Virus record (IMG/VR): IMGVR_UViG_3300025132_008407 | Coordinates: 1 to 43,559 of that record | DNA length: 43,559 nucleotides | Source of the DNA: a virus | Reading direction: 5' to 3' (one strand) | Part shown: positions 7,653-15,982 of the stretch, one piece after another | Layout: each line of letters begins with the position of its first letter | Numbering within the stretch: the first letter of the stretch is position 1 | Notes under the pieces: model-generated | Seen by the model: only the letters and a program-made list of their open reading frames with translations | The model's database searches: none | What the model was told of the DNA's origin: nothing | Position numbers and translations under genes: made by a program

Positions 7653-8431
7653 AAAGAGTAGCATTTACAATTATATTAAATGGTCATAGACATTTAGTTC
7701 ATAAAAACTATTATGATACTATGAGTAAGAATTTTGATCTATGGGTAATAGTAGAAGGTTTATCTAATCCAGGCGGTTCAACTTCATGGTGTAATGAATT
7801 AGATTCTAAGTTTCATAATAATTTTATATCAAATGACGGAACAAGTGAGTTTTTAGATAATAATAAAAAGGATAATGTAGTTGTAGTTAGACCAGAAAAT
7901 AGACCTTGGGATAGTAAAGATGAGCAAGTAAATGCTGCTATTATTGAGATAAAAAAGCATTATGAAGAATGCTATCTATGGCAAATAGATATAGATGAGC
8001 AATGGTCTATAGATCAGTTACAAGAGTCTGAAAAACATTTAGAGCAAAATAAAGGTAAAACTGGCTGTTTTCTTTGTAACTATTTTGTAGGTACTAATCA
8101 ATTAGTTTTTGGTGAATGGGGTGAAGGTACTGGAGGACCTTATCGCAGACTTTGGAAATGGGAAGGTGAGAGTTTTAAAACTCATGAACCACCTCAACTC
8201 GATGGTAAAAATGGACCAGGACTTTTAATACCTGTTAGGTTTAATCATTATGCTTATTACTTCGAAGAAGATGTAAAGTTTAAAGAAGAATATTACGGTA
8301 ATTATGATGGTTTATATGAAAGATGGCTTAAGGTTCAAGAAAATAGAGGTACTATACCGGTATCTGAATTATTAGGACCTAATTTAATGTGGAGTTTTAC
8401 AAAAACTAATATAAAATATATAAATGGCTAA
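7649..8431 (+). CDS. GT-A type glycosyltransferase
   Basis: The start at ATG 7649 (MKRVAFTIIL) overlaps the upstream stop by 4 nt, the spacing used throughout this operon; an in-frame ATG four codons earlier is less likely. WQIDIDEQW (111-119) gives a D-x-D motif (D114, D116), and the N-terminal alternation of strand and helix with a DLWVIVEG strand fits GT-A folds. Downstream GGPYRRLWKW and NHYAYYFEED may form the acceptor side. Family assignment (GT2 versus GT17-like) is uncertain and the substrate is unknown. Confidence 0.55.
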   Translation: MKRVAFTIILNGHRHLVHKNYYDTMSKNFDLWVIVEGLSNPGGSTSWCNELDSKFHNNFISNDGTSEFLDNNKKDNVVVVRPENRPWDSKDEQVNAAIIEIKKHYEECYLWQIDIDEQWSIDQLQESEKHLEQNKGKTGCFLCNYFVGTNQLVFGEWGEGTGGPYRRLWKWEGESFKTHEPPQLDGKNGPGLLIPVRFNHYAYYFEEDVKFKEEYYGNYDGLYERWLKVQENRGTIPVSELLGPNLMWSFTKTNIKYING

Positions 8432-9248
8432 ACATATCGACGGTAATAATTTCTTAAGACATCATATTAAGAATAATAAATCTTTTGCAGCAGGTAAAAT
8501 AGGTGGTACAGAACTTAAATTATTGTATACATATTTAAGTGGTCAAATGATACATCCAGACCTTAAAAAAGAGGCAGAAGATGTATCAGGCTTAGTACCA
8601 ACTAATAAAGAAACCTTAGAATGGTTTTCTACTACATTTTTAGAAGCTTTAAGTAGAATGGATCTTCTTTGTAAATGGAGTGCTATTATCCCTCAATTGG
8701 AAGAAGAGTTAATTAATGAAAAAACTAAAGCTTATACAACACCCTTACAACATATTGAACCATACTTTTTTGATAATCCATGGACTGACTGCTTAGAGGG
8801 TAAACGGGTATTAGTATTTTCACCTTTTGCAGATAGTATAGATAAAAATTTTCCTAAATTAGATAAAATATGGAATAATAAGATAAAGCCTAATTTTGAT
8901 ATTATACCATACCGATATCCTACCTCGATAACTATTACTAAAGATAGTAAGTCAAAATCTGCTAAAGAAATTTACGATAAGTTTAAGGCTATTATACATA
9001 CAGAGGATTTTGATGTAGGTATATTTGGTACAGGTTATACCGGTTTGTTATTTGCGTCGGAATGTAAAGTTATAGGTAAAGCTGGTATACATCTAGGCGG
9101 AGCTACTCAAATGCTTTTTGGAGTATTAGGTAATAGATGGAGGGCTATAAAAGAATTCGAACCATTTATAAACGAGCACTGGACTACTCCAACAAAAGAT
9201 GAAACTCCTGAAAGGGTAAGCGTAGTAGAAGAAGCTTGCTACTGGTAA
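8424..9248 (+). CDS. Putative GT-D-like glycosyltransferase-associated protein
   Basis: No canonical motif is certain. Two segments stand out: KSFAAGKIGGTELKLL near the N-terminus and VGIFGTGYTGLLFASECK followed by GKAGIHLGGATQMLFG near the C-terminus. This order (early G-x-G-E-like strand, late G-G-hydrophobic Rossmann-like strand) reminds me of GT-D fold enzymes (DUF1792 type) that act on protein-linked glycans in streptococci. The context of overlapping glycosyltransferase genes supports a glycan role. No membrane segment is present. It may equally be an unrelated Rossmann protein. Confidence 0.35.
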   Translation: MAKHIDGNNFLRHHIKNNKSFAAGKIGGTELKLLYTYLSGQMIHPDLKKEAEDVSGLVPTNKETLEWFSTTFLEALSRMDLLCKWSAIIPQLEEELINEKTKAYTTPLQHIEPYFFDNPWTDCLEGKRVLVFSPFADSIDKNFPKLDKIWNNKIKPNFDIIPYRYPTSITITKDSKSKSAKEIYDKFKAIIHTEDFDVGIFGTGYTGLLFASECKVIGKAGIHLGGATQMLFGVLGNRWRAIKEFEPFINEHWTTPTKDETPERVSVVEEACYW

Positions 9249-10024
9249 TGAACGATGTATATGTACAGTTTGATCCTGCAGGTAGGATGGGAAACAGAAT
9301 GTTTCAATACGCTTTTGGTTGGCTATTAGCTAAGGAAAGAAATTGTAAATTATTTCATGAAGGTCTACCAAACTTTAATATACCACCTAATTTAGAATCT
9401 CTTCGATCAACAAAAGATATAACTAAAACTAGATCTATTGGCGATCAAAAAGTTAACTTTAATGAACTAGTTAAAGATGAAAATGCTATAGTAGTAGATA
9501 GTTATTTACAAAGAGCAGAGTACTATATAAATCATAGAGATAAATTAAGAGAATTATTTTCTATCAAAGAAAATCACGAATATATTAATAAGGGTAAACT
9601 CATAGTACATGTTAGAGAAACCGATTACCATCAAGTTAATTGCTTTCTAGGGTACGATTATTATTATAAGTTAATAAAAGACTCAGGTTTTACGGATATA
9701 GGTATTATTACTGATAATTCATATTGTGAAACTGTTCAAAAATTATTATCTGATGGTTGCGAAATTCTTTCAGAAGGATTAGTAGACAAATTCGAACTAT
9801 TTAGTAATCAACGATCTATGAACGATTGGATGGCGCTATTACTAAGTGAAAATATAGCCCTTTCACAATCATCATTTTCTTGGTGGGCAGCTTTTTTAGG
9901 TTATCATAAAAAAATAATCTTTCCATATTCACATAAAGTAAGTATGTGGCCTGTTAATCCAGAAGGAGACGTTCAAGATCTATTTTTTGATTTTGATAAT
10001 AGTAATGTTAAATATATTTTGTAA
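9248..10024 (+). CDS. GT11-like alpha-1,2-fucosyltransferase, degenerate donor motif
   Basis: The start is the ATG at 9248, sharing one base with the upstream stop (TAATG). Residues 11-20 (AGRMGNRMFQ) match the GT11 opening G-x-x-GN-x-x-F-Q, and SQSSFSWWAAFLG (206-218) matches the C-terminal motif. The GDP-fucose motif normally reads H-x-R-R-G-D; here it is HVRETD (121-126), losing the second Arg and the Gly. The canonical version is kept in the paralogue at 19329. This copy could therefore use another donor, such as a GDP-colitose made via the ColD-like enzyme, or be weakened. That is inference. Confidence 0.65.
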   Translation: MNDVYVQFDPAGRMGNRMFQYAFGWLLAKERNCKLFHEGLPNFNIPPNLESLRSTKDITKTRSIGDQKVNFNELVKDENAIVVDSYLQRAEYYINHRDKLRELFSIKENHEYINKGKLIVHVRETDYHQVNCFLGYDYYYKLIKDSGFTDIGIITDNSYCETVQKLLSDGCEILSEGLVDKFELFSNQRSMNDWMALLLSENIALSQSSFSWWAAFLGYHKKIIFPYSHKVSMWPVNPEGDVQDLFFDFDNSNVKYIL

Positions 10025-10710
10025 TGGCTGAGATAACTCTAGAAGATCCTTTAGGTATAATGATACGTGATGCAGTCCGGTTTATTGGATTGAAAAATAA
10101 TTTAGAAATTGGAGCATGGGACGGTTCAGGTTCTACACAATGCTTTATAGAAGGAATGAAAGAGTTTGAAGAAAAATCTTTAAAAAGTATAGAGATTAAT
10201 GAGGAGAGATTTTTAGAATTAAAGGAAAGGGTAAAAAGCTATGATTGGATAGAATGCATACATGATTCATCTATAAGCTCTGATACTTTACCGCCTTACG
10301 AGTATATATGGGACTCTAATCATTTTAAATGCCCTATAGAAAAAATGAGCTATGATGAAAAGCAAGTCGAAAAAGCTAATATAAAAGTATGGTATGATAG
10401 AGATATAAAATTAATGTCTAACTTCGATGGGTATTTACATACTGATAAAGATTATTATGATTCTGTATTAATAGATGGAGGCGAATTTTGCGGTTATGAA
10501 GAATTCTTATTACTCAAAGATAGAACAGATGTATTCTTTTTAGACGATTGTCATATAGCTTATAAAACTAGTAAAGTATTTGATGTACTTAAAAATGATA
10601 ATGAATGGTCGTGTTTAATGAATTGTGTTCCACCTCACCCTAATTCCAGAAATGGATCTGCGGTATTTATAAGAAATGAAAGATATATAAAACATATACA
10701 AAAGCAATGA
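10024..10710 (+). CDS. SAM-dependent methyltransferase-like protein
   Basis: LEIGAWDGSGST (27-38) resembles the class I methyltransferase motif I, which binds SAM, and YYDSVLIDGGEFCGYEEF about 120 residues on looks like the motif IV region of macrocin-O-/FkbM-type sugar methyltransferases. FFLDDCHIAY would be the following strand. It likely methylates a glycan or a nucleotide sugar, given glycosyltransferase neighbours on both sides. It shares one base with the upstream gene and overlaps the next by 4 nt. The substrate cannot be inferred. Confidence 0.55.
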   Translation: MAEITLEDPLGIMIRDAVRFIGLKNNLEIGAWDGSGSTQCFIEGMKEFEEKSLKSIEINEERFLELKERVKSYDWIECIHDSSISSDTLPPYEYIWDSNHFKCPIEKMSYDEKQVEKANIKVWYDRDIKLMSNFDGYLHTDKDYYDSVLIDGGEFCGYEEFLLLKDRTDVFFLDDCHIAYKTSKVFDVLKNDNEWSCLMNCVPPHPNSRNGSAVFIRNERYIKHIQKQ

Positions 10711-11540
10711 TGATTAGTGGAGAACAATTTCAAGAATTAGCAGATATATGCCTAGCTGCAGAAGTTAATTCAACGATGGCTAGCCAAAAAATTAAAGGTA
10801 ATTTAAAACTTATTGATGATATTTCCATTAAAGACATTAAACAATATAAAAAAATATTTGTTTATACTCAGGATTTAAATATATTCTTTCAAAAATACTT
10901 CGATCATTTAAATGACGATACAATTTTAATCACACATAATAGCGATTATCATATTACACAAGAATCAAAACAATTTTTAGATTCAAATAAAATAAAGAAG
11001 TGGTACTGTCAAAATAGAGATTTTAATCATGAAAAACTTGTAACTATACCTATAGGATTAGCTAATTCACAATGGCCTCATGGTAATCAAGAGCTAATAA
11101 AAAGTGTAAAAGAACAAAATATAACTAAAGAAATTTTAGTATATAAAAACTTTGATGCTAATACTAATTTAAACTACCGTATACCATGTCATGAGATAAC
11201 AGCAAAGAATGGTATACCTATGTACCCTAATAGATCCAACAAAGAATATTGGGAAATGTTAGCTCGTTCAATGTTTGTTATTTCACCAAAAGGCAATGGA
11301 GTTGATTGTCATAGAATTTGGGAATGTTTATATTTAAATTCTATACCAGTAATTTTAGATCATGAAAATTTTTCTAAATTTAAACATTTACCTATTTTAT
11401 TTGTACCTAATAATAATTGGGAAGAGATAACTATAGATTTTTTAAGATCTCAAGTATCAAATTTTGCAAATAAATTTAATAACTCTATACCAGAACTTAC
11501 AATTGAATATTGGAAAAAACGAATCAATAAGGGGGAATAA
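10707..11540 (+). CDS. Exostosin/GT47-like (RXYLT1-like) glycosyltransferase
   Basis: The C-terminal half carries a block starting FVISPKGNGVDCHRIWE and ending YLNSIPVI (190-216). This is the nucleotide-sugar binding signature of exostosin-type GT47 proteins and the related RXYLT1 domain: P-x-G, a conserved Arg, W-E and G/N-x-I-P-V-I. The N-terminal half is variable and probably holds the acceptor domain. Animal and plant relatives work in the Golgi; this 277-aa copy has no membrane anchor. A second gene with the same C-terminal signature is at 16900. Donor unknown. Confidence 0.6.
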   Translation: MMISGEQFQELADICLAAEVNSTMASQKIKGNLKLIDDISIKDIKQYKKIFVYTQDLNIFFQKYFDHLNDDTILITHNSDYHITQESKQFLDSNKIKKWYCQNRDFNHEKLVTIPIGLANSQWPHGNQELIKSVKEQNITKEILVYKNFDANTNLNYRIPCHEITAKNGIPMYPNRSNKEYWEMLARSMFVISPKGNGVDCHRIWECLYLNSIPVILDHENFSKFKHLPILFVPNNNWEEITIDFLRSQVSNFANKFNNSIPELTIEYWKKRINKGE

Positions 11541-12350
11541 ATGAGATATTTTCTATTTCATCAAGGTGTAGATATACCAGATTACATTATTCATTGTATT
11601 AACCAGATTAATATACAAGATAATACTGCAGATATATATTTTTGCTCGAATGTCTATTTACATAGCGATAAAGTAAACTTTATAGATTTAAATTCTTTGA
11701 ATTTACCAGATTTTAATTATTTTAAAAATGATCCTAACCCCCTATGGTTTACATCCTTATTAAGGGTATTTGCTATTAATGCTTTTGCACAAAAATACGG
11801 TGATAATTTTATACACTTTGATAATGATGTAATGTTATACGGAGATTTTTCAAATATTAAAGAACATTTTGATAAAAAAAATTATATAACTCCTCATAAA
11901 GATACTGAATTTGCTTTTGGATTTTCTTATATTAATAATAAAGATCTTTTTAATGATCTTACAAATAATATATATGAAATGTTAAAGAAAGGGGAAGATG
12001 AGGTTAGAAGACTTACAGGAGATCAAATTCATGAAATGAGACTATTAGGGTATTGTAATAATGGGTTAATAGAGCCGCTACCAATACATCCAAAATTAGG
12101 TAATATTGAAAATATAATATTTGATCCTTCATCTTGGGGGCAATATGTTGGAGGTACTCATAGTGGTATACCTCCTGGATTTATAGATAATGAACAAATA
12201 GCAGGTAAAATATTTTTAGAGAATAAGCCTGAAATAAGATTTGATAACAAAAATAATAAAATGTATGTAGAATATAATGATAAACTTTATCAATTATTTA
12301 ACTTACATATTCATAGTAAAAAATTAAATAGTTTTAATCGTTATGTCTAA
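11541..12350 (+). CDS. GT-A glycosyltransferase with DxD (GT32/GT8-like)
   Basis: IHFDNDVML (91-99) gives a clear D-x-D (D94, D96) preceded by a LWFTSLLRVFAI helix, the arrangement seen in GT32/GT8-type enzymes. LHIHSKKLNSF near the end supplies a late His typical of the metal site. Unlike most genes here it has a recognisable ribosome binding site, AGGGGG, about 6 nt before the ATG at the very end of the upstream gene, so it may be translated more independently. Donor and acceptor are unknown. Confidence 0.6.
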   Translation: MRYFLFHQGVDIPDYIIHCINQINIQDNTADIYFCSNVYLHSDKVNFIDLNSLNLPDFNYFKNDPNPLWFTSLLRVFAINAFAQKYGDNFIHFDNDVMLYGDFSNIKEHFDKKNYITPHKDTEFAFGFSYINNKDLFNDLTNNIYEMLKKGEDEVRRLTGDQIHEMRLLGYCNNGLIEPLPIHPKLGNIENIIFDPSSWGQYVGGTHSGIPPGFIDNEQIAGKIFLENKPEIRFDNKNNKMYVEYNDKLYQLFNLHIHSKKLNSFNRYV

Positions 12351-13029
12351 GAGATGTATAGTTAGTTTCGGTAAGGGATATAATTTTGAAAAAGGATTAG
12401 ATAGACTTCAAAAAAATATTGATGATATAGTAAAGGTACCTTTTGTAAGATTTACAGAGTATCCAGAAAATTGCCCGGATCATAAAGTATCACCTTTTGC
12501 TTTTAAATTTTATTGTATCAAAGAATGTGCTAAAAAATATGATACAATTTTATGGGTAGATTCATCTGTAATTATTAAAAATAATTTAGAAGATATCTTT
12601 AATACTTTAGATAACCAAGGTTATTTCTTTATTAGAAACCACCACTCTGTAGGAGAGTACTGTCATGATAAAGCTCTAGATACACTTAAAATAGATAGAG
12701 ACTTATCATTTAAAATACCATGTGTACAAGGTACACAATTTGGATTAAATTTTAAATTTGAAAATACCCATAAGTTTTTAGATAAAATTATAGATCTAGC
12801 AAATGATGGTATAACCTTTCCAGGTCCTTATACAAATGAAAATAATATTGCTTCAATTCATGAACATGTTTGCGGTCATAGACATGATCAGACTGCTATG
12901 TCAGTTGAAGCATTAAGATTAGACATGAATCAATGGTGGCAGGGCGGAGAAAGCCAGTGGTTTATTCATGACAGAAGTTACGTCAAAGATTGCGATAGTA
13001 CCGTAGTAGATATAAGGATGAGTTATTAA
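12343..13029 (+). CDS. Putative GT-A glycosyltransferase
   Basis: DTILWVDSSVIIKNNLEDIF (67-86) looks like the D-x-D-containing strand of retaining GT-A enzymes, with D73 followed by Ser in place of the second Asp. HRHDQTAMSVEAL near residue 183 resembles the conserved H-D-Q-T/S block that follows the active site in many such proteins. It is the last gene of the first glycan operon. Its stop codon overlaps the convergent HAD gene by 4 nt. Family and substrate are uncertain. Confidence 0.5.
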   Translation: MSKRCIVSFGKGYNFEKGLDRLQKNIDDIVKVPFVRFTEYPENCPDHKVSPFAFKFYCIKECAKKYDTILWVDSSVIIKNNLEDIFNTLDNQGYFFIRNHHSVGEYCHDKALDTLKIDRDLSFKIPCVQGTQFGLNFKFENTHKFLDKIIDLANDGITFPGPYTNENNIASIHEHVCGHRHDQTAMSVEALRLDMNQWWQGGESQWFIHDRSYVKDCDSTVVDIRMSY

Positions 13030-13340
13030 AAGAAATCCTTATCTAGGCAACCTTTATCATCTACAAAAATATCAGCGCCGGGTTTACCTAAAAATAAATC
13101 ATGATATTTTAAATTCCATGAATCAAGCTGCTCTTTAGTAAGATTATAATATTTTGCGTATGCTTTTATAGGGTTATTATTAGTACTACCCATACCTCTA
13201 GCAGTTAACACATATATTGTATGACCATCTTCATATAAACTATTAACATAATCAATTCGCTCTTTTATAGGAGTACTATCTCTATAATCACTACCTTCAG
13301 TAACACATAGTGTGTTATCAACATCAAAACAATAAGTCAT
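13026..13340 (-). CDS. Small HAD-superfamily phosphatase
   Basis: All HAD motifs are present in 104 residues: FDVDNT (5-10, nucleophile D6 and acid/base D8), LTAR (45-48), K86 in LGKPG and the DD pair at 94-95 in IFVDDK. There is no cap domain, as in small C0-type phosphatases such as GmhB or capsule-linked KdsC-like enzymes. It is the last gene of the minus-strand sugar operon. After a kinase and before an adenylyltransferase, a phosphatase step is exactly what the ADP-heptose pathway uses (GmhB removes the 7-phosphate). Assigning that step here is inference. The ATG shares one base with the talC stop. Confidence 0.75.
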   Translation of the reverse strand: MTYCFDVDNTLCVTEGSDYRDSTPIKERIDYVNSLYEDGHTIYVLTARGMGSTNNNPIKAYAKYYNLTKEQLDSWNLKYHDLFLGKPGADIFVDDKGCLDKDFF

Positions 13341-14020
13341 TATATCCAGTTTTTAAAGTCATTAGTAAATTGCTCAATCGAAGCAGTTGTACCAGGGTGT
13401 GTAGAACTTTCTTTAACTACATTAAAACCTGCTGTTACGATATGGGAACCAGAACTCCAAGCATCTGTAATATCTTCAGGTTTTCTAATACTACCAGAAA
13501 TAATTTCGCAATTTAAATTATTCTCTTTAATAAATTCATTAGTTTCTTGAAGAGCGAAATGAACCGGTACTTTGCTATCTCTAGCTCTGTTATAGAATAG
13601 AGAAACATATCTAGCACCAGCAGCTGCTCCAAGCATTAATTGAGCACTTGTATAACAACACGTACAATTAATATCAACTCCTATACCAGCTAATGATTCA
13701 ATTACAGGAAGCTCATCCCACCCAATAGGAATTTTAATATTTAAATTATCATAGTCGATATGTTTTTTCAAGCTAATTGCTTGTTGTTTAATTTCTTCTG
13801 GTTCAATTGCAAACACTTCAACACTAAAAGGAATTTCATTACCGGTAATATCACTCTTATCCTTCAAAAGGTTAGCAATTTTTTGCATATGTTCAATATA
13901 ATCAGCTTTAGGTTCTTTTGACATAAGAGATGGGTTAGTAGTTACCCCGCTAATTATACCTCGATCGATAGACTCTGAAATCTCATCAATATTAGCAGTA
14001 TCAATAAATAATTCTCGCAT
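13340..14020 (-). CDS. talC: Transaldolase / fructose-6-phosphate aldolase family (TalC type)
   Basis: A 226-aa protein of the short TalC/FSA class: FIDTAN (5-10), GVTTNPSL (25-32), the Schiff-base Lys K96 in NIKIPIG, and SLFYNRARD (140-148). These enzymes swap dihydroxyacetone units between sugar phosphates (fructose-6-P, sedoheptulose-7-P, erythrose-4-P). TalC is a known cyanophage metabolic gene, usually linked to pentose-phosphate flux. Here it lies within a sugar-activation operon, so it may also supply a ketose phosphate precursor. The start is the ATG at 14020; the frame opens further upstream only with TTG. It lies 22 nt after the cupin gene. Confidence 0.85.
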   Translation of the reverse strand: MRELFIDTANIDEISESIDRGIISGVTTNPSLMSKEPKADYIEHMQKIANLLKDKSDITGNEIPFSVEVFAIEPEEIKQQAISLKKHIDYDNLNIKIPIGWDELPVIESLAGIGVDINCTCCYTSAQLMLGAAAGARYVSLFYNRARDSKVPVHFALQETNEFIKENNLNCEIISGSIRKPEDITDAWSSGSHIVTAGFNVVKESSTHPGTTASIEQFTNDFKNWI

Positions 14021-14042
14021 ACTATATTTTATATTATTATTT

Positions 14043-14453
14043 TTAATTTTCAACAAATTTATACGTTTTACCGTCTTCTACTATATGCGAATCATTATCA
14101 TCATCTGTAGTACTTACTTCTATAATAACAGTATCTTGTATTGCCATACGCATATGCATTAAACCTACAGGTATATGCACTACATCTCCTTCATTAAGAA
14201 TAATTGATTTATTTTCTGCTCTCCCTATTCTTAACCCTAGTTTAAGTTGACCTTTATCGATATAATAAGATTCTTTTTTATGAACATGATACTCCATACT
14301 ACTTTGTGTACCAGCTCTCATAAAAATTTTCTTTATACTATAACCATCTTGATCAAAAAGAGTTGACATATTACCCCAATACTTTTCTTCAGCTTTAACT
14401 ACCCCTTCTACGTTTGGTAGCTCTCGTATTCCATATTTGTTATCTTTGTCCAT
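14043..14453 (-). CDS. Cupin protein, sugar-phosphate isomerase/mannose-1-P guanylyltransferase C-domain-like
   Basis: A single-domain cupin of 136 aa. HVHKKE (56-61) and HIPVGLMH (93-100) provide the metal ligands H56, H58, E61 and H100. The surroundings (KKIFMRAG, YHVHKKESYYIDKG, VIIEVSTTDDD) resemble the type II phosphomannose isomerase cupin that follows ManC. It might isomerise a sugar phosphate or nucleotide sugar in the operon. ATG 14453 lies 14 nt inside araD; a TTG ten codons earlier is possible but less likely. Exact activity is unknown. Confidence 0.6.
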   Translation of the reverse strand: MDKDNKYGIRELPNVEGVVKAEEKYWGNMSTLFDQDGYSIKKIFMRAGTQSSMEYHVHKKESYYIDKGQLKLGLRIGRAENKSIILNEGDVVHIPVGLMHMRMAIQDTVIIEVSTTDDDNDSHIVEDGKTYKFVEN

Positions 14454-15141
14454 AATATTTTGTTGTTCCGTGTTTTCTATCAAAATGTTTATCTAATAAA
14501 GACTTCGATAGTTTGTGATCACAAACTCTCATCTTTTCAGTTAAGAAAGCTAATTTAGCTATCTCTTCTATTACTATAGCATTTTCTAATGCTTGTTGTT
14601 TTGTGGTACCCCAAACATACACCCCATGGTTCGGCAACAAACACCCAGGCATTTTATTGTAATCTATTTTATTATCCTTAAAATAATTCACAATACTCAA
14701 TCCTATATTTCTTTCGTAATTATTCTCTATTTCATTTTTGAGTAAATCGTAGACTATAGGTATATCACCGTAAAAATAGTCAGCATGAGTTGTACCGTAG
14801 CAGCTAATAGGCCTTCTAGCTTGTGCAAAAGCAGTACAATATTGAGAATGAGTATGAATAATATAATTCACCTCCTTAAAACTTTTGTATAGTTCGATAT
14901 GAGTCGGAGTATCTACCGAGGGGGATTTACCCCTTGCAGTAGTACCGGTAGTAATAGTCACTCTACTTAAGTTACCTACTTCGAGTTTAAATACGTCTAT
15001 ACCTGAAGGTTTTATAATTACTTGATTGTTAACTCTATCAATACCGCTAGCATTACCCCATGTTAGCTTAACAAGCCCCTCACTAACAACTTCCTGATTT
15101 AGTTCTATAACGTTCTGATATAATTGATTTAAATAGTTCAT
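14440..15141 (-). CDS. araD: L-ribulose-5-phosphate 4-epimerase (AraD family)
   Basis: It aligns along its whole length to E. coli AraD as I recall it. TWGN (27-30), KPSGID (44-49), D77, H96, H98 and H172 match the zinc/substrate site. D121 in HADYFYG, H219 in LLDKHF and Y230 in KYYGQ match E. coli catalytic residues 120, 218 and 229, all shifted by one. AraD interconverts L-ribulose-5-P and D-xylulose-5-P. In an operon with an isomerase, kinase and adenylyltransferase it probably provides an unusual pentose phosphate. The start at 15141 overlaps the kinase by 59 nt; the N-terminal length agrees with AraD, so this long overlap appears real. Confidence 0.9.
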   Translation of the reverse strand: MNYLNQLYQNVIELNQEVVSEGLVKLTWGNASGIDRVNNQVIIKPSGIDVFKLEVGNLSRVTITTGTTARGKSPSVDTPTHIELYKSFKEVNYIIHTHSQYCTAFAQARRPISCYGTTHADYFYGDIPIVYDLLKNEIENNYERNIGLSIVNYFKDNKIDYNKMPGCLLPNHGVYVWGTTKQQALENAIVIEEIAKLAFLTEKMRVCDHKLSKSLLDKHFDRKHGTTKYYGQR

Positions 15142-15982
15142 AACTTGGAGGTGTTGCGCCTTTCGTTTCAGTCGCTAAGCTAGCCCATATATTACAATAA
15201 TCTAAAGCTTTTAAGGAATTATCCAAACTAACAAGAGATGCCATAGCTGTAAAGCTATCTCCCGCACCGCAAGTATCGACAACCTCTGTCTCTCTTGGAG
15301 GGTAAATTATACCGTTATATTTACAGCCTCTGCTACCTAAAGTAGTAATACTTTCTGACCTTAAGTTATAAAATTGTTCCTCCTCTTCATTTAAAATAAA
15401 TAACGAGCAATTTTCGAATTTTTGTAGTTTAAGATCTTTTTTTATACCCCAATCAGAAAGTTGTGTATTAACTATACAAGGTTTTTTCTTACTTCTACAA
15501 AGCTTAATAGTAGAAATAGTTAAATTTTCTGATAAAAATCCCCCTCTATAATCGCTCAAAATAACCGAATCATATTCATCAATTATTTTAACCAATTCGC
15601 TTAAAACTTTATCCTCTTCCTCTTTTTTTAAGGTTAAAATACTTCCATAATTTATCTGAAGATGCTTGTAATTATTACCCTTACGATTTACGTAATATCT
15701 ACTTTTTACAGTATGCTGTCTATCTAGGTTAAAGTATTTTACATTATTTTCATTTAATATGTCCGATATAGTAGAATCATTAAATGTAGTAAAGAAACAA
15801 ACCTCTCGATCTAAAGCCCTTAAATTCATTACCAGATTTCCAGCTCCTCCGAGTTGCTTCTTTTCTGAAATATACTCAGCCTTAAGAGTCGGTGACTCTA
15901 GTGAGAGACCAACAGCTTCTGTATACGTATATACATCGGAGATCAAGTCTCCTATTACTAAAACTTTTTTACGTTCGAACAT
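15083..15982 (-). CDS. PfkB-family sugar kinase, HldE N-domain/HldA-like
   Basis: It opens KVLVIGDLISDVYTY, close to the HldE kinase start (V-GD-D-Y-Y), then GGAGN (45-49) and the catalytic GAGD (239-242) in VVDTCGAGDSF. LNEEE (197-201) fits the P-loop-proximal ribokinase region. The 299-aa size equals one HldE kinase domain. HldE phosphorylates heptose-7-phosphate at C1; its partner adenylyltransferase domain is encoded by the gene just upstream, fused to RpiB. The true substrate may be a pentose phosphate because AraD and RpiB are in the operon. Its 5' end overlaps the fusion gene by 14 nt. Confidence 0.75.
   Translation of the reverse strand: MFERKKVLVIGDLISDVYTYTEAVGLSLESPTLKAEYISEKKQLGGAGNLVMNLRALDREVCFFTTFNDSTISDILNENNVKYFNLDRQHTVKSRYYVNRKGNNYKHLQINYGSILTLKKEEEDKVLSELVKIIDEYDSVILSDYRGGFLSENLTISTIKLCRSKKKPCIVNTQLSDWGIKKDLKLQKFENCSLFILNEEEEQFYNLRSESITTLGSRGCKYNGIIYPPRETEVVDTCGAGDSFTAMASLVSLDNSLKALDYCNIWASLATETKGATPPSYELFKSIISERYRTKSGSC

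Noticed and set aside
13310-13516. Plus-strand open frame opposite the HAD and transaldolase genes
   Set aside because: The opposite strand encodes conserved active sites; this translation has no family features.
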